Positions 1 through 8,792 of a stretch of DNA of 64,000 bases are shown in pieces. The position numbers and the translations under genes were made by a program. Source of the stretch: an uncultured Caldilineaceae bacterium (GTDB lineage: Bacteria; Chloroflexota; Anaerolineae; Caldilineales; Caldilineaceae). Numbering within the stretch: the first letter of the stretch is position 1; every line of letters begins with the position of its first letter. Location of the stretch: NCBI GenBank assembly GCA_951813625.1, contig CATOTS010000005.1:1-64000 (forward strand), given 5' to 3'. The notes under the pieces were generated by a model, which saw only the letters and a list, made by a program, of their open reading frames with translations, was not told the DNA's origin and ran no database searches.

Positions 1-292
1 CCGGCCGCCCCTGTCGTTCGACCAGCGAAAAATCATCTCGATGAGGAACCTAGTCGCTGGCGCGTTTACCCGCTCCCACTGCCTTCTGGCTACGCCGGCG
101 CTCTGGCGGCATCGCGGGAAATCGAGACAATCATCTGCTTTCCCCGTTCCCCCGATCTCGTACCGGCTTCAGATCGCTAGCCGTTCCATCTACATTCTCG
201 AGCGAAGCGGGGAGTCCTCCGCCAACGCGCCATCTGAACTAAGCAAACCCTCTCCTCTTTTTCCTTGAGTTTGTACGCTCGTACTCATTCCC
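1..292. other. No recognisable gene
   Basis: This is the stretch between the window edge and the 3' end of the first minus-strand gene. Only short reading frames without recognisable protein character are present. No RNA gene, repeat or clear terminator was seen. Confidence 0.4.
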
Positions 293-1090
293 TCACGTTG
301 TCCACGCCAGGGCCTCCAGCCTCGCCGCCATCTTCTCCCGCGCTTGACCGCCTTTCCGCATCATCTCTTTGCTGTAAACGAGTGGATGATTTGCCTTCAA
401 ATGGGCTCCAACGGTCGCACGCAGTGCGGAAATTTCCAGCAGGTCGTCGAGCGGATCGGGTGTGTAGCCAATGAACATCGTGCGGCGCGGCCGGCCGTCG
501 CTGCGCCTGAAGGCGGAGTGCCACAGGCGGTTGTCCCACAGTACGACGTCGCCCGGTTGCGTGTGCAGGGAAACGGCGCCGGGAATGTCATGCGGATCGA
601 GCCGCAAGCGCGGACGCCGCTCATCCCAATAACCGCACGCGCGGAAGATGGCGGCACAGAATTGAGGATGGTGGCTGCCCGGGACCACACTCAACGCGCC
701 CTGGCTCTCGTCCTGTTCATCCAGGTAGAATGCAGTCTTCAACGTGAGTTCCTCGCGCCCGGGTTCACCGTCGGAGTGCCACGGCGTGTCGTCCAGATTG
801 GACCACATATCGCTGCCGCCGTTGTAGAGGCACTCGGTGCCCCAAATGTCGCGCATCGCCTCCATCACGCCGGGATGCTCGATCAGTTCGCCGAAGGCGT
901 CATCGGCCTCGACAAAGGGCGAGAGCGTTCTCGTGCCGGACCCGCCGCCAAAATAGTTGTTAATCGGGGCGCGGGCAATTGCGCGATCGTGCGCCGCCTG
1001 CAGGCGGGCGACTTCGCGCGGGCTGAGGCAGCTCCTCAAAACGACATAACCGAATGCACGAAATTTACCGATCTCCAGCTCTGACAGCAT
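293..1090 (-). CDS. Phytanoyl-CoA dioxygenase (PhyH) family protein
   Basis: Predicted Fe(II)/2-oxoglutarate-dependent oxygenase of 265 aa, a normal length for PhyH. The double-stranded beta-helix shows the iron triad: H105-S-D107 in PWHSDGEP and the distal H191 in LWHSAF. An Arg after the distal His (R202/R203) could bind 2-oxoglutarate. The family hydroxylates varied small molecules, so the substrate cannot be read from sequence. The start has a good Shine-Dalgarno (GGGAGG) just upstream. It is the last gene of a minus-strand run with the UxuA-like dehydratase 27 bp upstream, so it is probably cotranscribed with it. Two other PhyH proteins lie within 4 kb, suggesting several oxidations of related compounds. 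Family assignment is secure; function is not. Confidence 0.9.
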   Translation of the reverse strand: MLSELEIGKFRAFGYVVLRSCLSPREVARLQAAHDRAIARAPINNYFGGGSGTRTLSPFVEADDAFGELIEHPGVMEAMRDIWGTECLYNGGSDMWSNLDDTPWHSDGEPGREELTLKTAFYLDEQDESQGALSVVPGSHHPQFCAAIFRACGYWDERRPRLRLDPHDIPGAVSLHTQPGDVVLWDNRLWHSAFRRSDGRPRRTMFIGYTPDPLDDLLEISALRATVGAHLKANHPLVYSKEMMRKGGQAREKMAARLEALAWTT

Positions 1091-1117
1091 GCCCGCCTCC
1101 CTCTGATGCGCCCCAGT

Positions 1118-2161
1118 TCAATTGCCCATTTGGCTTTCGACCTGAATGCGGTGCTTGAGGAGAACCTTTCCGGACTCCCCATTAACGGCGTCGAGCAGCG
1201 CTCTCATGTACCCCACCGCGAAGGCTACGGAGGCATGGTTGCTCCCACGGTCAACCACCAGACCAGGCACGTGGTCGTACATCAGCGCGCCATCGTATCC
1301 GATTTCTTTGTACGTTAGCATCGCTTCCAGCCCGTTGACATGGCCTTCGTCCAGAAAAGTTTCGGAGAAGGCAGGGACAGTGCCGGTCACGTTGCGGAAA
1401 TGCACGTAGAAGATCTTGTTCCTGCTGCCAAAGTATCTGATCGCGTCGAGCACATTGCCGGGCATCTCCGAAATCGTCCCCTGGCAGAACCACAGACCGT
1501 TGTAGGCGCTGGGCGCGATGTCGACAAAACGCTTCAGCGCTTCGTGGCTCCTCATTATTCGGGCTACGCCGGCGATGGGCGAGACCGGCGGATCGTCGGG
1601 GTGGAGCGCCATTCTTACGCCCGCCTCCTCGGCGACAGGGATGACGGCCTTGAGGAAGTATGCAAGGTTGTCCCACATCTGCTCATCCGTCACTTCCATT
1701 TCTTCGCTGACAGGAGGGTCCCAGTAGTCCTGCCTGGCGCCCTGCACCTGGTCATAGTCGAAGCTAGGCACAATCGCCCCGCCCCGACCGCGCGTCGTCT
1801 TGGATGTCCTCAATCCGTAGTTGCCGTCGCGGCAGCGGAGCGAGAAAAAGTAGCCCAGAACCGGCACGCCGGCAGCTCCCATGTTCCTCAGTGACTTACA
1901 CCAGTTCTCAATCTGCTCGTCTCGGCCGGGAAGCCCAAGTTTTATCTTGTCGCACCAGTCCTGCGGGACGCCGCCAAGAACCGCCCACTGCAGGCCGGCA
2001 TCCTCGATTCTTTGCCGTAGAAGCAGGAGATCTTGAAACTCGTAGTAGCCTCTGTCCGAAGAGGAAATGAGCTGGCCTCCCGCGTCGACGTGCGTGGCGC
2101 CCAACTGCCGCGCCAGCGTCAGAGATTCGTTGTCAATTCTCGTTGACATGGCCAGCTTCAT
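1118..2161 (-). CDS. uxuA-like: Mannonate dehydratase (UxuA)-like TIM-barrel protein
   Basis: 347 aa, close to the shorter UxuA group. UxuA dehydrates D-mannonate to 2-keto-3-deoxygluconate in hexuronate breakdown, using Mn/Fe. The expected metal site is present: H187 in ALHPDDPP, C226 in FCQGTISEM, H254 in FYVHFRNV and D296 in MYDHVPG. The TIM barrel runs nearly full length. The annotated start has no strong ribosome binding site, and a second Met lies at codon 5 (MKLAMSTR). It sits between two PhyH oxygenase genes and downstream of an OppABC-type transporter, so a role in catabolism of an imported sugar acid or derivative is plausible (inference). Close relatives in such clusters may act on substrates other than mannonate. 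Confidence 0.85.
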   Translation of the reverse strand: MKLAMSTRIDNESLTLARQLGATHVDAGGQLISSSDRGYYEFQDLLLLRQRIEDAGLQWAVLGGVPQDWCDKIKLGLPGRDEQIENWCKSLRNMGAAGVPVLGYFFSLRCRDGNYGLRTSKTTRGRGGAIVPSFDYDQVQGARQDYWDPPVSEEMEVTDEQMWDNLAYFLKAVIPVAEEAGVRMALHPDDPPVSPIAGVARIMRSHEALKRFVDIAPSAYNGLWFCQGTISEMPGNVLDAIRYFGSRNKIFYVHFRNVTGTVPAFSETFLDEGHVNGLEAMLTYKEIGYDGALMYDHVPGLVVDRGSNHASVAFAVGYMRALLDAVNGESGKVLLKHRIQVESQMGN

Positions 2162-2265
2162 TGGTGTTCTGCGGCAAGCCCTCCGATTGTCCGGCGGGCG
2201 GGCCGCCTTCCTCCTTTCGATTCGTACGGCTCAGCCCTTTACAAACGCAATGCGGTGAATGGGCC

Positions 2266-3474
2266 CTACTCGAACTGCCGCTTGCTCTGGTGGAAAGCTT
2301 TGCCTTTGCCGCGAACAAGATCGTTCCTTTGCCAAGTCTTGATCGTTTGGCAGATATAGTGGCTCTCACCGAGATTCGAATTCAGCCCCTCTTGCGTTAC
2401 CCATTGATGGCGAGCGCCGTCCGGCAAGTCCAGCATCTGCCCTTCGTCCAGGACGGCATAGACACGGCAGATGCCGTCCTCCATTTCGAAGTCTTCGATG
2501 TAGGTCATCCACGGAATGTCCACGCCAAGCTGCTCTTTCGTCAGCGCTTGCAGGGAAGCGATCCGCGCGCCCACGTCCCAGCCGCCAGTCCCTTCCTCTT
2601 CCCATCCCTCGCCTCCGGGCAAGTCCCAGCAACCGTTTTCATCGTCGCGCAGCAGCAGGAATCGAGCTTCTCCGTCACACGGGCGCTCGATGAGCAGCCG
2701 CGTCGTGGCGATCGGTTTGTCAAAGCAGACCGGAATCAGCCGCTTTCCGGCGTCGCTGAGCGCGTTCAGCGCGGCAGGGTTGTATGGATAGTAGCCCGCC
2801 GCCGGCGGCGCATTGGACGCGCAGAACTTATGGAAGATTCCGCAACGGTCTTCCTGCGCCAAACCTGTTGGCGCCAGGTGCCACGTATGCTGATTCGCCA
2901 GCAACAGGTCGCCGGCCCTCAGCTCCGGATCGATGAATGGGGACAGTTGCTCCGCGTCGGGACGTGTGAGATCCAGGACGCGCGCCTCCTCGTCGACAAC
3001 CTGCGTCAGCTTGTGCGAGCCGGGAGAGACCAGAAATTGACCGAACTCGACGTCGAAATCGGTGAGCGGAATGATGGCAAACATCCAGTTCATCGAGGAT
3101 CCGACCGGGCGCCAGCGCTTGTAGTCGCAGTGCGCGGGACCTCCTTTATTGCCCGGTGTGCGCACGTATGCGACGAAGGCGGCAAGATGGGCCGGCTGAC
3201 CCAGTAGCCCCTCGACAGCGTCGATCATGCCCGGGTGTTCGGCCATCGGCGCCATCCCCGGCTCAGCCAGCTTGTTGCCGCTGACCGTGTATTTCGCCGG
3301 CTCTGGGTATTTCAGCGTGGGCGGGTAGGCATGGAGCGGCGCCTGGCGCTGAACGACACGACGCCAGGCCTCAACTTCATCAGAGGAAAGTAGATTGCGG
3401 ATGACCAGGTAGCCGTCACCCCTATAGCCGGCCTTCTGCTCTTCGCTGATGGTCGAACTCTTTGTCATCGTCAT
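2266..3474 (-). CDS. PhyH dioxygenase - NUDIX domain fusion
   Basis: 402 aa with two domains. Residues ~10-245 are a PhyH oxygenase with H115-C-D117 (PAHCDYKRW), distal H199 (HTWHLAP) and R210. Residues ~255-385 resemble a NUDIX fold (TTRLLIERP, then LLLRDDENGCWDLPGG). The NUDIX box after LPGGEGWEEEG is degenerate: the expected REUxEE stretch reads approximately ALTKEQ before LGV. Diphosphate hydrolysis is therefore doubtful, and the domain may instead bind a ligand or a CoA/nucleotide-linked substrate. The start follows GGAGAAGAAGCG. The gene continues the PhyH/UxuA group and is separated from the upstream PhyH gene by a 310-bp MITE. The fused architecture is clear from one open frame without internal stops. 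Confidence 0.85.
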   Translation of the reverse strand: MTMTKSSTISEEQKAGYRGDGYLVIRNLLSSDEVEAWRRVVQRQAPLHAYPPTLKYPEPAKYTVSGNKLAEPGMAPMAEHPGMIDAVEGLLGQPAHLAAFVAYVRTPGNKGGPAHCDYKRWRPVGSSMNWMFAIIPLTDFDVEFGQFLVSPGSHKLTQVVDEEARVLDLTRPDAEQLSPFIDPELRAGDLLLANQHTWHLAPTGLAQEDRCGIFHKFCASNAPPAAGYYPYNPAALNALSDAGKRLIPVCFDKPIATTRLLIERPCDGEARFLLLRDDENGCWDLPGGEGWEEEGTGGWDVGARIASLQALTKEQLGVDIPWMTYIEDFEMEDGICRVYAVLDEGQMLDLPDGARHQWVTQEGLNSNLGESHYICQTIKTWQRNDLVRGKGKAFHQSKRQFE

Positions 3475-3503
3475 CGCTTCTTCTCCAGGTTGAAACTGTT
3501 GAG

Positions 3504-3813
3504 GTAACTACTCAGCCGCAATCAGTCTGCGGACCCTGAATGAGGCGTGCGAAGGTGTTTTCTCTCTCCTCATTCCCCTTTACTTTCTCCTTGCTCTTTG
3601 GACGGTCGGGCCTGCGGCCCTCCCTTGTGCGGGGGGACTCCCCCCGCAACGCCCCCCCTCAAAAACCATCGCTCACCGACGGTACGTCGTCATTCCCGCA
3701 GTGCGGGTTATCCAACGTGGTGGCGGCCAACCGAATACGCAATCAGATAATCTGAGTGGCAGCGAGGATGGAAGACTGGTCGAGACCGATGCTGTATGTG
3801 GCTTAGTAGTTAC
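3504..3813 (+). mobile_element. MITE family A, copy 1 (IS66-like ends)
   Basis: A 310-bp element with inverted ends GTAACTACTCAGCC and GGCTTAGTAGTTAC. It is flanked by a perfect 8-bp target duplication CTGTTGAG (3496-3503 and 3814-3821). It contains the ~60-bp GC-rich core shared with family B at about 3600-3659 and encodes no protein. Ends beginning GTAA with an 8-bp duplication are typical of the IS66 family, so mobilisation by an IS66 transposase is likely (inference). Related copies lie at 57552-57839 and 60961-61249. Confidence 0.9.
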
Positions 3814-4055
3814 CTGTTGAGGAGGAATTGCAATGTCTTCCTGTCACCTCGATGCCGGGGGAATCGGGCCCTCGCTCCCGGGGGGGCGACATACCGGGGG
3901 CATTCACTGAGCCCCGCCAGCCAAGGCTGAATCTGCATCCTGTCTCCAGCATACCAGAAGCATTTGGGCCGAGAAAGCCGCGATTCCGAACCCCGTGCAG
4001 GCATCGAACAAGGTAGCGCGGCCGATCAGGCGCAAGACACCCTACGGCGGCGGGC

Positions 4056-4892
4056 TCAATACCTGTCTTCGTTCGCGCCCAGGGCGTCGAAGCGCTCGCG
4101 TTCGGATTCTGTTCGCTCCACCAGCTTGAGCAGGGGATCTACCATGGCACGGATGCGCGGATGGTCGCTCTTGGCGAAAGCCTCGTCCGGCTGGTACATG
4201 TGGCCGCGCCTGTTGTAGCGCATAAAGGAGGCGATCTGCTCGTCGGTCTCAAGCTTGCCCGCAAACCGTAGCTTGAGAAAGCGGCGGCCCGGCTGCATTC
4301 CATAAACGCCGTGGTAGATCTTCTGACTGAAGAAAACGATGTCGCCGGGGTCGGAATCGATGACGACGCCGGGCATCTCGGTAGGGTCAAGCTCGAGGAA
4401 CTTCGTGGAGGTGTCACCGGTCTGCTCGTTGAGTGGGAGTAGCTCATCGTACAGAGGAGGTTTGTGTGAGCCGGGTATGAGGCGCAGCGCACCGGTGTCG
4501 GCCCGCAGCTTTTCCAGGTAGAGATGGAAGCTATAGGTGTTGGCATGGGGCTCGCGCGGTCTGTCCGTATGCCAATGGTGTATACCCTTGTCGTTCACGC
4601 CCTCGTTGTTCAGGCTGCCGCCCGATCCGTTCCAGACGAATCCCGGCCCCAGCAGGGACTCTACCGTCGCCCAGATACGGTCATCCACCAGCATGCTCGT
4701 CATCAGCTCGCTCTTTTCCACGATATCGAAGATGCCCTGATTCTTGCCTGTCGGAGGGCCGCCTTCCCGTTGCTCCCAGAACAGCCTGTCCGCTTCCACC
4801 GACAGGGCCGCCATCTCTTCGGCGGAGAACTGCCCCCGCAGGTGAATGAATCCAAAAATGTCGAAGCGCGCTTTCTGCTGTGGAGAAATCAT
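4056..4892 (-). CDS. Phytanoyl-CoA dioxygenase (PhyH) family protein
   Basis: 278 aa PhyH-type Fe(II)/2-oxoglutarate oxygenase. The iron ligands are H108-T-D110 in HHWHTDRP and H194 in KIYHGVYG, followed by an Arg pair (R203/R204) that may hold the co-substrate. It lies 60 bp downstream of the OppC-type permease gene on the same strand. It is probably the first metabolic gene of the transporter operon and so a candidate to act on the imported compound (inference). It is a distinct paralogue of the other two PhyH genes nearby, not a recent duplicate. No strong ribosome binding site is visible. Confidence 0.9.
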   Translation of the reverse strand: MISPQQKARFDIFGFIHLRGQFSAEEMAALSVEADRLFWEQREGGPPTGKNQGIFDIVEKSELMTSMLVDDRIWATVESLLGPGFVWNGSGGSLNNEGVNDKGIHHWHTDRPREPHANTYSFHLYLEKLRADTGALRLIPGSHKPPLYDELLPLNEQTGDTSTKFLELDPTEMPGVVIDSDPGDIVFFSQKIYHGVYGMQPGRRFLKLRFAGKLETDEQIASFMRYNRRGHMYQPDEAFAKSDHPRIRAMVDPLLKLVERTESERERFDALGANEDRY

Positions 4893-4952
4893 GATCTTTT
4901 TTCCCGTACTTTCTCAGAGACGCAGCCGTTGCGCCGCGGGCCACTCCACCCG

Positions 4953-5870
4953 TCAGCGCACCAGCATACGCGGGTCGAGAGCATCGCGCAGACCGTCGCC
5001 GATGAAATTGATCGACAGCACGCAGGTCGTAATCATCATGCCCGGCGGGATCCAGAGCCAGATCATCTGCTGGATGATGTGGATCGATTTGGCTTCATTG
5101 ATCATCGTGCCCCAGCTCGGTGTTGGCGCCTGGACGCCCAGACCAAGGAAGCTCAGGCCGGCCTCGGTTAGTATCGCGCCCGCGACGCCGAAGCTGGCCG
5201 CGACCACGAGCGGCGCCACAATATTGGGCCCGACATGCCTGATTATGATGCGCCTCCTGGCGACGCCAATCGACTCGGCCGCCGTAATGAAGTCCATCTC
5301 GCGAATGGCCAGAATCTGCCCGCGCACCAATCGCGCAATGCTCGTCCAGTTGATTAGCCCAATTGCCAGCATCGTATTCTGCAAACCGGGGCCCACGATC
5401 GCGACAACACTGATGAGGATGATGAGCGTCGGAAATGACATCACAATGTCCGTCAGCCGCATGATTATCATGTCGACTTTGCCGCCGTAATAGCCGGCCA
5501 GGCTGCCGAGCACAGTACCGATGCTCAGATAGATCGCCACCGCCACGAGACCCACCGACATCGAAATGCGTCCGCCGTACACGATGCGGCTCCAGAGGTC
5601 CCTGCCGTTCAGATCGGTACCCAGAAGGTGGTCCCGGCTCGGCGGCACGCCTACCTCTTTCAGATTGCCGCGAATTGGGGACAGAGGGGCCACAACAGGT
5701 GCAAGCGGAAAGGACACAAGAACTACGATCACAATATATATTGCCCCCGCCAGGGCCAACCTGTGCCTGACAAATCGGCGCACGGTCTGGAAACGACGCT
5801 CCGGAAGCGCCGCTGCCGCCGCATTGTGTACTCTTTCGGAGCCGGGACTTTCAATGGACTCGACTGCCAT
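4953..5870 (-). CDS. Oligopeptide/dipeptide-type ABC transporter permease (DppC/OppC family)
   Basis: 305 aa polytopic inner-membrane permease. The frame is open upstream for another ~180 codons, but that part overlaps the previous permease gene and is not protein-like. The ATG at 5868-5870 is preceded by GAGAGGAG and is the credible start. It has an N-terminal membrane anchor near residues 32-55, the DppC-type segment around HLLGTDLNGRDLWSR, and the coupling-helix EAA-like motif AAESIGVARRRIIIRHVGPN that contacts the ATPase. It pairs with the DppB-type permease 53 bp upstream and the receptor before that. No ATPase gene lies in this cluster, so it must use one encoded elsewhere. Confidence 0.92.
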   Translation of the reverse strand: MAVESIESPGSERVHNAAAAALPERRFQTVRRFVRHRLALAGAIYIVIVVLVSFPLAPVVAPLSPIRGNLKEVGVPPSRDHLLGTDLNGRDLWSRIVYGGRISMSVGLVAVAIYLSIGTVLGSLAGYYGGKVDMIIMRLTDIVMSFPTLIILISVVAIVGPGLQNTMLAIGLINWTSIARLVRGQILAIREMDFITAAESIGVARRRIIIRHVGPNIVAPLVVAASFGVAGAILTEAGLSFLGLGVQAPTPSWGTMINEAKSIHIIQQMIWLWIPPGMMITTCVLSINFIGDGLRDALDPRMLVR

Positions 5871-5923
5871 GCTCCTCTCTTCGGGGCAACTGCCCTTTGT
5901 GACTTTCCAGCAGCCCCGTCTTC

Positions 5924-6904
5924 CTACTGGTAGCGAATGCGCGGGTCGGCCACCGCGTAGGCGAGATCGGCCAGGAGATTGCTCAGGACAATGAGGACGG
6001 CTGACATCAGGACCAGACTCATGATCAGTGGGTAGTCGCGAGCAGAGACGCCGTCCAGGTACAATCTGCCCAACCCGGGCCAGTCGAAAATCGTTTCGAT
6101 TATCAACGCCCCGCCAAACAGCCCGGGAATCTGCAGGCCGGCGATGGTGATGACGGGAAGAATGGCGTTGCGAAAGGCATGTTTGTAGACCACCATCCGC
6201 TCCCGCAATCCCTTGCTGCGCGCGACCGTAACATAGTCGGTGCGCAGCACTTCGAGCATGCTCGCACGCGTGTAGCGCATGTATGTTGCCATGCCTTCGA
6301 TCGCCAGCACGCCTGCCGGCAAAATCATGTATTTCAGCCTGTCGAAAAAGGTGGTGAAAAAACCTGCGTCGGTCAGGGTGACGGTCGAGTAGCCGCTGGT
6401 CGGCAGCCACCTCATGTTTACGGCGAAAATGTACAGGACCACAATCGCGGCAAAGAAATTGGGAATCGAGATACCGGTGAACACGAACACGGTGAAGAAG
6501 TAGTCGGCCCAGGAGTACTGCCTGACCGCCGAAAAGATCCCTAGAGCAATGCCACCGAACAGGGCAATCAGCCCTGAAGTGACCATCAACTGAAGTGTGG
6601 CCGGCAGACGCCGGCCAATTGCGTTCGACACGTCCTCGCGCGTGATGAGCCTTTTTCCCAGGTTGCCCGTCAGAATTGACTGCAGCCAGCTGGCGTAGCG
6701 TACTGGGGCGGGCCTGTCCAGACCGTACCTGGCCCGCAAGGCCTCCATGTCCAGCTGCAACTCCTGGGTCTCGTCCAACTGCGACAGGACCATGGAGGAT
6801 ACCGCGTCACCCGGAGCCAGTTCGGTGAAGGCAAACGTGACGACTGTGATGCCGAGCAACACAGGCAGGGCCAGTGCGATTCGCCGAAGCAGATACGTCT
6901 GCAT
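5924..6904 (-). CDS. Oligopeptide/dipeptide-type ABC transporter permease (DppB/OppB family)
   Basis: 326 aa polytopic permease of usual DppB length. It starts with the characteristic N-terminal segment MQTYLLRRIALALPVLLGIT, then an extracytoplasmic loop with GLDRPAPVRYASWL. The cytoplasmic EAA-like loop is VARSKGLRERMVVYKHAFRN, and the C-terminus has the usual DYPLIM and LADLAYAVADPRIRY signatures. It is the second gene of the minus-strand cluster, 172 bp downstream of the receptor gene with a long hairpin between them, and is followed by the DppC-type partner. Substrate is unknown; Opp/Dpp-type systems import peptides but also oligosaccharides, nickel and other compounds. Confidence 0.93.
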   Translation of the reverse strand: MQTYLLRRIALALPVLLGITVVTFAFTELAPGDAVSSMVLSQLDETQELQLDMEALRARYGLDRPAPVRYASWLQSILTGNLGKRLITREDVSNAIGRRLPATLQLMVTSGLIALFGGIALGIFSAVRQYSWADYFFTVFVFTGISIPNFFAAIVVLYIFAVNMRWLPTSGYSTVTLTDAGFFTTFFDRLKYMILPAGVLAIEGMATYMRYTRASMLEVLRTDYVTVARSKGLRERMVVYKHAFRNAILPVITIAGLQIPGLFGGALIIETIFDWPGLGRLYLDGVSARDYPLIMSLVLMSAVLIVLSNLLADLAYAVADPRIRYQ

Positions 6905-6962
6905 AGTTTGTCTCGAGAAGCGTGTAGCCGGATGAAACGGCAGGTCCTTGCCCCGCCTGCTC

Positions 6963-7010
6963 TCCCCTCCCTTCCAACGCGGCCCATATGCCGGGCCGGA
7001 AGGGAGGGGA
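6963..7010 (-). terminator. Intercistronic hairpin between receptor and permease
   Basis: A perfect 13-bp inverted repeat (6963-6975 with 6998-7010, arm TCCCTTCC/GGAAGGGA plus flanking pairs) encloses a second GGCCC/GGGCC stem. It has no U-run after it, so it is more likely a transcript-stabilising or partial-attenuation hairpin that keeps receptor mRNA above permease mRNA than a full terminator (inference). Confidence 0.6.
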
Positions 7011-7076
7011 ACTGCCTGCAGCGGCTTTCCCGCTCCGCCGGGTAGTCAAAGAGCGAAGCCTTGGCTGACCGGGCCG

Positions 7077-8792
7077 TTACTCTTTCAGGTACCAGGTATG
7101 CGGCAGCTGGTCGGCGTAGGCGGCCAGCGACAGGAAGAAACGGTAGTTGCACAGGTCCGAACTAACGGCCATGCGGCGGTCCTGCTGCCAGAACGGCATG
7201 TCGATCACCTCATCTGTCGCAATCTCGGTGATCTCGTTGAAAAGCGCCGTTCGCCTTTCGGGATCGAACTCTGTCATGGTAGCGACCGCCAGCTCATCAT
7301 ATGCCTCATTGCAGTAACGCGGCGTATTCGAGCCGTGCGGCGGGACCACTTCACACCGGTACCGCGCCGCATAGTCCTCCGGCACCATCGGCGCGCAGCA
7401 GCCGTACAACAAGTCGAAGTCGTCGTCCGACACAATCCTCTCAATCAGCGTCGGGATTTCAACATACTGCGGGTTCACCTTCACGCCAACATCCGCCCAG
7501 AACTGTTGCATGGCTGCGGTGACGCGCTTGTGAACGTCGTCCCCATAGTAGAAGAGAAGGTCCAGCTCCCTGTCCGCGTCCCACTCAGCCTCGGCCAGAA
7601 GCTCCTTGGCCTTCTCCGGGTCGTAGGGGTAGATGGTGATGTCCGGGCTCATCCATTCACGATTCGGATCGAACATGTACCAGTCGTAGACGATCGCTTC
7701 GCTCCCCCAGATGCCCTCCTGGATCGCCTCCAGGTCCAGCGCGTAGAGAAGGGCCTTACGCACACGAATGTCATCCAGGTTCAGATGGTTGGGTCGAATG
7801 AATATGGCCCCGAATGGCGCGCCGACCAGCGCGATATCCGGGTTCTCACCCATGCGGATGCGTTCCGTCCCGCTGGCCTGGGCGCCAACGTGAATTTCAC
7901 CGGCCTCCAGGGCAGCCACCCAGGTCGCCATGCTGGCGCGCAGCCCGAAACGGAAGATGATCTGGTCCAGGTAGGGCCGGCCTGCCCAGTAGTCCTCATT
8001 GCGCTCGAGGACGTAGTACTGGTCCGGCACCAGTTCGGCCAGCTTGAACGGACCCGTGCCGATCGCTTCCATCGTCGTCCCAACCTCTGCAAAGGGGATG
8101 CCCTCAATCGACGCCTTGCTGAAGATGTTATCATTGGGGGGAATGCTGCGCAGGAAATTGGGTTCCGGTGTGAGGAAATGGAACTCGATCGTGTGATCGT
8201 CGATCACCTTCAACCCTGAGATGTCGTCGGCCTCGTTCGCCTGGAACGCCTCCGCTCCAACAAGGTTAGCCAGGCTGCCGCTTTGTCCGCTGGCGCTTTC
8301 AGGATGCGCGAACACCTCATAGGTGTACTTCACATCCTGCGCCGTAAACGGGCTGCCGTCGTGGAACAGCACGCCCTGCCTCAGGTGGAACGTATAGACT
8401 TGCTGATCATCCGAAATTTCCCAGCTCTCTGCCAGTTCCGGGACGATTGCATAGGTACCGGCCTGGGCCTCGACCAACTGGTTGAAAATGAAGGAGTTGT
8501 TGGTATCCGAGACCCAACCTGACCCTTCCAGCCCGCGTGCCGCAGCGGAGCTGACGATAGTGCCGCCATAGCGCGGCGGATCATCCGCACAGAGGTTGAT
8601 CCAGGTAGCGCCGACAGTCTCAGGATCGTACCAGTCTGTCGGCGCCAGGACTTCCGTCTCCGGCTGATCCTGCGGTGCAGCTGCAGGCTCCTCCGCCTCG
8701 GTGGCTTCCGTGGCGGGGGCCGGCGCCACGCAGCCGGCGACCAGAACTGCCGTTGCAACTACCAGATATGCTACCAGCATGAGGGTTCGCAT
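7077..8792 (-). CDS. Extracellular solute-binding lipoprotein, family 5 (OppA/DppA type)
   Basis: 571 aa receptor for the adjacent permeases. The N-terminus is a lipoprotein signal peptide with lipobox VAGC and lipidated C21, then an Ala/Glu/Pro-rich linker to about residue 50. The family-5 core follows: YTFHLRQGVLFHDGSPFTAQ is the SBP_bac_5 signature region, with LAESWEISDDQQ before it and KELLAEA later. The start has a strong Shine-Dalgarno (AAGGAGGAG at about 8800-8808). It is first in the cluster and is followed by dppB, dppC and oxygenase genes, so it probably captures the compound that the PhyH/UxuA-like enzymes degrade (inference). The ligand cannot be named from sequence. Confidence 0.93.
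   Translation of the reverse strand: MRTLMLVAYLVVATAVLVAGCVAPAPATEATEAEEPAAAPQDQPETEVLAPTDWYDPETVGATWINLCADDPPRYGGTIVSSAAARGLEGSGWVSDTNNSFIFNQLVEAQAGTYAIVPELAESWEISDDQQVYTFHLRQGVLFHDGSPFTAQDVKYTYEVFAHPESASGQSGSLANLVGAEAFQANEADDISGLKVIDDHTIEFHFLTPEPNFLRSIPPNDNIFSKASIEGIPFAEVGTTMEAIGTGPFKLAELVPDQYYVLERNEDYWAGRPYLDQIIFRFGLRASMATWVAALEAGEIHVGAQASGTERIRMGENPDIALVGAPFGAIFIRPNHLNLDDIRVRKALLYALDLEAIQEGIWGSEAIVYDWYMFDPNREWMSPDITIYPYDPEKAKELLAEAEWDADRELDLLFYYGDDVHKRVTAAMQQFWADVGVKVNPQYVEIPTLIERIVSDDDFDLLYGCCAPMVPEDYAARYRCEVVPPHGSNTPRYCNEAYDELAVATMTEFDPERRTALFNEITEIATDEVIDMPFWQQDRRMAVSSDLCNYRFFLSLAAYADQLPHTWYLKE

Noticed and set aside
2143..3207. 354-codon plus-strand frame opposite the PhyH-NUDIX gene
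   Set aside because: No recognisable protein features; the minus strand has intact iron ligands and a ribosome binding site.
3600..3659. Core G-run as a G-quadruplex
   Set aside because: Each G-run is paired with a matching C-run to form a perfect hairpin, which is the simpler structure.
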